This document shows positions 4,811 through 7,693 of a stretch of 7,693 nt of DNA, piece after piece. The notes beneath the pieces were generated by a model. It searched no databases and was not told the DNA's origin. It saw only the letters and a list, made by a program, of their open reading frames with translations. This DNA comes from Solirubrobacteraceae bacterium. GTDB lineage: Bacteria; Actinomycetota; Thermoleophilia; Solirubrobacterales; Solirubrobacteraceae. The stretch's first letter is position 1, and each line of letters starts with the position of its first letter. The DNA is taken from positions 1 to 7,693 of the forward strand of contig JAICUS010000275.1 of the NCBI GenBank assembly GCA_025935735.1. Direction: 5' to 3'. Both the position numbers and the translations under genes were made by a program.

Positions 4811-7693
4811 TCAGCTTCCGAAGAAGCTCATCGCGCGCCCGACGAAGGTCGCGCGCTGCGCGGCCGTGCCGTAGGCCTCCAGCGGGAAGGCCAGGAACAC
4901 GACCTTGTAGCCGCCGGAGAACGACAGGGCGTCGGTCGCCCCGCTGTCGTCGGTGAACACGCCCGTCGCCGGGGCGATCGGCGTGATCTGGTCCTCGAAC
5001 GCGGCCTGCAGGACGCTGTGGTCGAGCGGCACCGTGCCCAGCCCGTCCGTCAGCGTCCCCGCCACCGCGTGCACGGCGGCGGTCGGCTTGTCGTTCTGGG
5101 CCTCGCTGCCGTCCCAGTCGACGTGCAGGTAGTCATGGGCGAACACCGTCGTCCCCGCCGCCTGGTCGAGGATGTCCTGGCCGGACAGCAGCAGGTTGCC
5201 GCCGCCGTCCAGGAAGGCCTGCAGCTTGGACTCGAACGGCAGCAGCGGGCCCGGATAGGCGTTGCCCGTGAACCACACGACGTTGCGGTACGCGGTCAGG
5301 TAGTTCGGCGGGATGTTGCCCTGCTTGGCCACGTCCCAGGTGCCGAACTGCACGCCCGCGGCGGTCAGCGCCGCCGCGTAGTACGGCTGCGAGTCGACCG
5401 GGTCGTTGGTGTCGTCGTCGACCAGCAGGGTGTCGAACGCCACCGCGATCGTGGTGATCGTCGCCGTGGCGGTGACCGACGGGCTGGCCACGGACCTCGC
5501 CGTCACCGTCTCGGTGGCGGTCTGCTGGTCCGGCGTCCCGGCCGGCGGCGTGACCTTCACGCACGCCGCCACCGTGTCGCCGGCCGCCAGGGACGGCGTG
5601 GCGGGCATCGGGTTCGTGCACGTCGGGTCCAGGACCGTCGCGGGATAGCCGCCCGCCACCGACAGCGCGAAGCTGTCGGTCCGGTAGCCCTCGTTGCGCA
5701 CGGTCACGTGGTAGGTGCCGCCGCGGCCGGACCGGGCGGCACCGCTCTGCGCGGCCGGCGTCAGCGACACGCCGTACGGCGGCGCGATCGGCGTGATGGT
5801 CGGCGAGCCCGTCGCGGACTCGCCCTGCGCCGAGGTGGCGCGGTAGCCGTCATTGACGATCGCGTCGAGGTGGCGGCTCAGGTGCGAGTCGAGCCGCACG
5901 ACCAGCGTGCGCTGCACGCTGCCGCCCGCGGGGACGGACAGCCCGCTCCAGGTGACGGTCCCGTGGCGCTCCGTCCCCCCGTTGCCGGCCGAGAGGAAGT
6001 CGGTGTCGTCCGGCACCGGGTCGGTGATCGTCACGCCCGTGGCGTCCGCGTCGCCGATGTTGTCCAGCGTCAGCGTGTACTTCAGCGCGCTCCCGGGGCC
6101 GACCGGCACGCCGGCGTCGACCTTGGAGAGCACGAGCGCCGGCGCCTTGACCGCGTCCTGCGCCGTGAACGCGCCGCGGCCGTGCGAGCCCGCGGCCATC
6201 GTGCCGTGTGCCGGATCGAGGTCGATCTGCCACACGGAGATGTTCGGGAAGCCGGTGCCCATCGGGCCCCAGTGCCGGCCGCCGTCGTAGGTCACGAACG
6301 GCCCGACGTCGGTGCCCGCGTAGAGCGTGTTGGGGAACGACGGGTCGACGATCAGCGAGTTCACCGGCGTGTCGGGCAGGTTGCCGGTGACGTCGTCGAA
6401 GCTGCGGCCCGCGTCGGTGGTCTTGAACACGTGGCCCGGCGTTCGCGGCGTGGCGGCGTCGAACCCGTTGTAGGCGAAGTACGCCGTGCGGTAGTTGGAG
6501 CGGTCGACCGCGATCGCCGCGACCGGCCGGTTGGGCAGGATGCGGTCGCGCAGCCGGGTCCAGGTCGGCGAGTCGCTCGTCTTGCCGTCGACGCTCAGGT
6601 ACAGCAGTCCGTCGAGCGAGCCGGTGTAGACGGCGGTGCCGCCGCCGAGGCCGATCGCCGACAGCGCGCACGTCCGCGCGCCGTTGGGTGCGGTCCCGTC
6701 GCAGCCCGTGGTCAGGTCCGGGCTGACCGGCTTCCACAGCACGTCGCCCGGCAGCGGCGTCTTGGCGTTGTCGGTGCGATACAGCCGGTAGGTCCCCATG
6801 AACAGCTGGCTCGGGTCCTGCCGGTTCATGGTGAACGGCACGTAGAACTCGGAGCGGTCGTCGAGGTCGATGCCGTTGACGATGCTCTGGTTGGTGAAGA
6901 ACGCGGCCCCGCCGTCGGTGATCCGGTAGAGCTGGATGCCGAAGTAGGTGCCGTAGACGTAGTTGGAGTCGGTCGGGTCGACCAGCACCTGGCCGCCGTC
7001 GCCGCTGGTCATGTCGAACCACGTGTTCGAGGTGGACGACTTGCGCTGCGTGCCGTTGTCCTGCGTGCCGCCCCACAGCCGCGCCTGGCCCGGGAAGCTC
7101 GGGTTGGTGGCGATGCTGGTGAACTGGCCGAGGGTCAGCCCGCCGGCGTTGAAGTCCTCCCAGTCGACGTCGCTCAACGGCTCCTCGCGGGTCGGCCGCC
7201 CGCCGCCGTCGGGGCTGTACCAGACGCCGCCGTCGTTGCCGATGGCCACGCCGCCGGGGTGCTTGAGGTCGAACGCGAACGCGTGGAAGTCCGGGTGCAG
7301 GTCCCAGCCCAGGTTCTCCCAGGTCTGGCCGCCGTCGGTGGAGCGGTAGATGCCGCCCGACTGCGGGCTGAGGTCGTAGCCGTACTCGCCGGCCACGAAG
7401 AGCCGGTTCGGGTTGTTGGGGTCGGCCTCGACCACGTTGTCGTAGTCGCACTGGATGTCGCAGTAGTTCTCGACCGAGTCCTCTTCGCCCTGGGGCCCGT
7501 CGTCGCCCGCCGGCATCTCCGTCCAGCTCGCGCCGCCGGTGGTCGACTTCCAGATGCGCGACGGCTCCTCGCCCTTCGCGTCGGTCCAGTTGAAGCCGGC
7601 GTAGAGCGTGCCGGCGCCGCCGGCCGTCGGGTGCGAGATCGAGATCGAGAAGCGGCTGTCGCTGTAGTCGGGCTGGCTGAGCCCGAAGTTCAT
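4811..7693 (-). CDS. Large extracellular Asp-box beta-propeller protein with DUF11-like, Ig-like and ThuA-like C-terminal domains (N terminus probably outside)
   Basis: At least 960 residues. Residues 1 to about 512 carry sialidase/VPS10-type propeller blades with Asp-box motifs: STTGGASW (50-57), STDGGQTW (118-125), TDAGRSF (426-432) and TYDGGRHW (468-475), plus SPDGGG (160-165) and GGTQDNGTQ (208-216). A DUF11-like beta domain follows (about 518-635; LDNIGDADATGVTITDPVPD), then a second Ig-like domain (about 640-750; VRNEGYRTDSFAL). The end (about 754-960) is a flavodoxin/ThuA-like domain: DTLLVDDD, NVVWFTGN, LDGGGNLLLSGQD, as found at the C termini of some secreted peptidases. No sialidase catalytic set is evident, so a binding or scaffold role is as likely as catalysis. 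Cysteine pairs (78/82, 331/342, 692/711) suit an exported protein. The first visible codon is an ATG at the very edge, but there is no signal peptide and it falls within a blade, so the real start is probably upstream. The hairpin at 4774-4804 likely ends its transcript. Confidence 0.88.
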   Translation of the reverse strand: MNFGLSQPDYSDSRFSISISHPTAGGAGTLYAGFNWTDAKGEEPSRIWKSTTGGASWTEMPAGDDGPQGEEDSVENYCDIQCDYDNVVEADPNNPNRLFVAGEYGYDLSPQSGGIYRSTDGGQTWENLGWDLHPDFHAFAFDLKHPGGVAIGNDGGVWYSPDGGGRPTREEPLSDVDWEDFNAGGLTLGQFTSIATNPSFPGQARLWGGTQDNGTQRKSSTSNTWFDMTSGDGGQVLVDPTDSNYVYGTYFGIQLYRITDGGAAFFTNQSIVNGIDLDDRSEFYVPFTMNRQDPSQLFMGTYRLYRTDNAKTPLPGDVLWKPVSPDLTTGCDGTAPNGARTCALSAIGLGGGTAVYTGSLDGLLYLSVDGKTSDSPTWTRLRDRILPNRPVAAIAVDRSNYRTAYFAYNGFDAATPRTPGHVFKTTDAGRSFDDVTGNLPDTPVNSLIVDPSFPNTLYAGTDVGPFVTYDGGRHWGPMGTGFPNISVWQIDLDPAHGTMAAGSHGRGAFTAQDAVKAPALVLSKVDAGVPVGPGSALKYTLTLDNIGDADATGVTITDPVPDDTDFLSAGNGGTERHGTVTWSGLSVPAGGSVQRTLVVRLDSHLSRHLDAIVNDGYRATSAQGESATGSPTITPIAPPYGVSLTPAAQSGAARSGRGGTYHVTVRNEGYRTDSFALSVAGGYPATVLDPTCTNPMPATPSLAAGDTVAACVKVTPPAGTPDQQTATETVTARSVASPSVTATATITTIAVAFDTLLVDDDTNDPVDSQPYYAAALTAAGVQFGTWDVAKQGNIPPNYLTAYRNVVWFTGNAYPGPLLPFESKLQAFLDGGGNLLLSGQDILDQAAGTTVFAHDYLHVDWDGSEAQNDKPTAAVHAVAGTLTDGLGTVPLDHSVLQAAFEDQITPIAPATGVFTDDSGATDALSFSGGYKVVFLAFPLEAYGTAAQRATFVGRAMSFFGS

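Noticed and set aside
2725..4956. Very long plus-strand open frame (743 residues) across the oxidase, tetR and mntP region
   Set aside because: The translation is dominated by Arg, Gly, Ala and Pro with low complexity, matches no family, and overlaps three well-supported genes. Such frames are expected at this GC content.
5850..7451. Minus-strand open frame of 533 residues inside the propeller gene
   Set aside because: It is a same-strand shifted frame with an Arg/Pro-rich, patternless product, while the overlapping frame has clear Asp-box motifs.
1..7693. Mobile elements, CRISPR arrays, tRNA or rRNA genes
   Set aside because: I saw no transposase or integrase, no regularly spaced direct repeats, and no tRNA- or rRNA-like sequence; nearly the whole window is accounted for by coding genes.

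Overview
The window is 7.7 kb of very GC-rich, gene-dense DNA. It has short intergenic gaps, overlapping stop codons, a GTG start and promoter elements of the TANNNT type placed directly before start codons. This suggests a high-GC actinobacterium. The style of the secreted proteins (Lys/Arg-rich cupredoxin, beta-helix protein with an FKTISAAVKKARAGDTIRV-like entry, two-domain multicopper oxidase) resembles Solirubrobacterales/Thermoleophilia, but that placement is an impression from sequence style, not a proven assignment. I saw no RNA gene, CRISPR array, insertion sequence or integrase; this looks like chromosomal accessory sequence.

Layout from left to right: (1) 1-44, minus strand, holds only the first 14 codons of a gene leaving the window. 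(2) 143-889, plus, encodes a short-chain dehydrogenase/reductase-like protein with an unusual active site (Tyr-x6-Lys spacing; the usual Ser and Tyr-x3-Lys lysine are absent). (3) 3600-886, minus, is a tight three-gene operon for exported proteins: a Tat-exported, SLAC-like two-domain multicopper oxidase, then after a 7-base gap a secreted right-handed parallel beta-helix protein, then with a GTGA overlap a small secreted type 1 copper protein (cupredoxin). (4) 3662-4246, plus, is a divergent TetR-family regulator. Its 61-base shared promoter region carries a 21-bp imperfect palindrome and apparent leaderless promoters for both directions. (5) 4243-4758, minus, is a MntP-like manganese efflux protein, convergent with tetR and interlocked with it by 4 bases. 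(6) A perfect 14-bp hairpin (4774-4804) separates it from (7) 4811-7693, minus, the C-terminal 960 residues or more of a large secreted-type protein: Asp-box beta-propeller, DUF11-like domain, second Ig-like domain and a C-terminal Rossmann/ThuA-like domain.

How the genes may work together: the multicopper oxidase, beta-helix protein and cupredoxin are almost certainly co-transcribed and translationally coupled, and all three carry export signals. They are plausibly one extracytoplasmic redox unit (oxidase, electron-transfer copper protein, and a beta-helix carbohydrate- or surface-binding partner or accessory), regulated by the divergent TetR protein. The nearby Mn(II) exporter raises the possibility of extracytoplasmic metal oxidation, but that link is only positional. 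The SDR gene and the large propeller protein have no visible functional tie to the operon.
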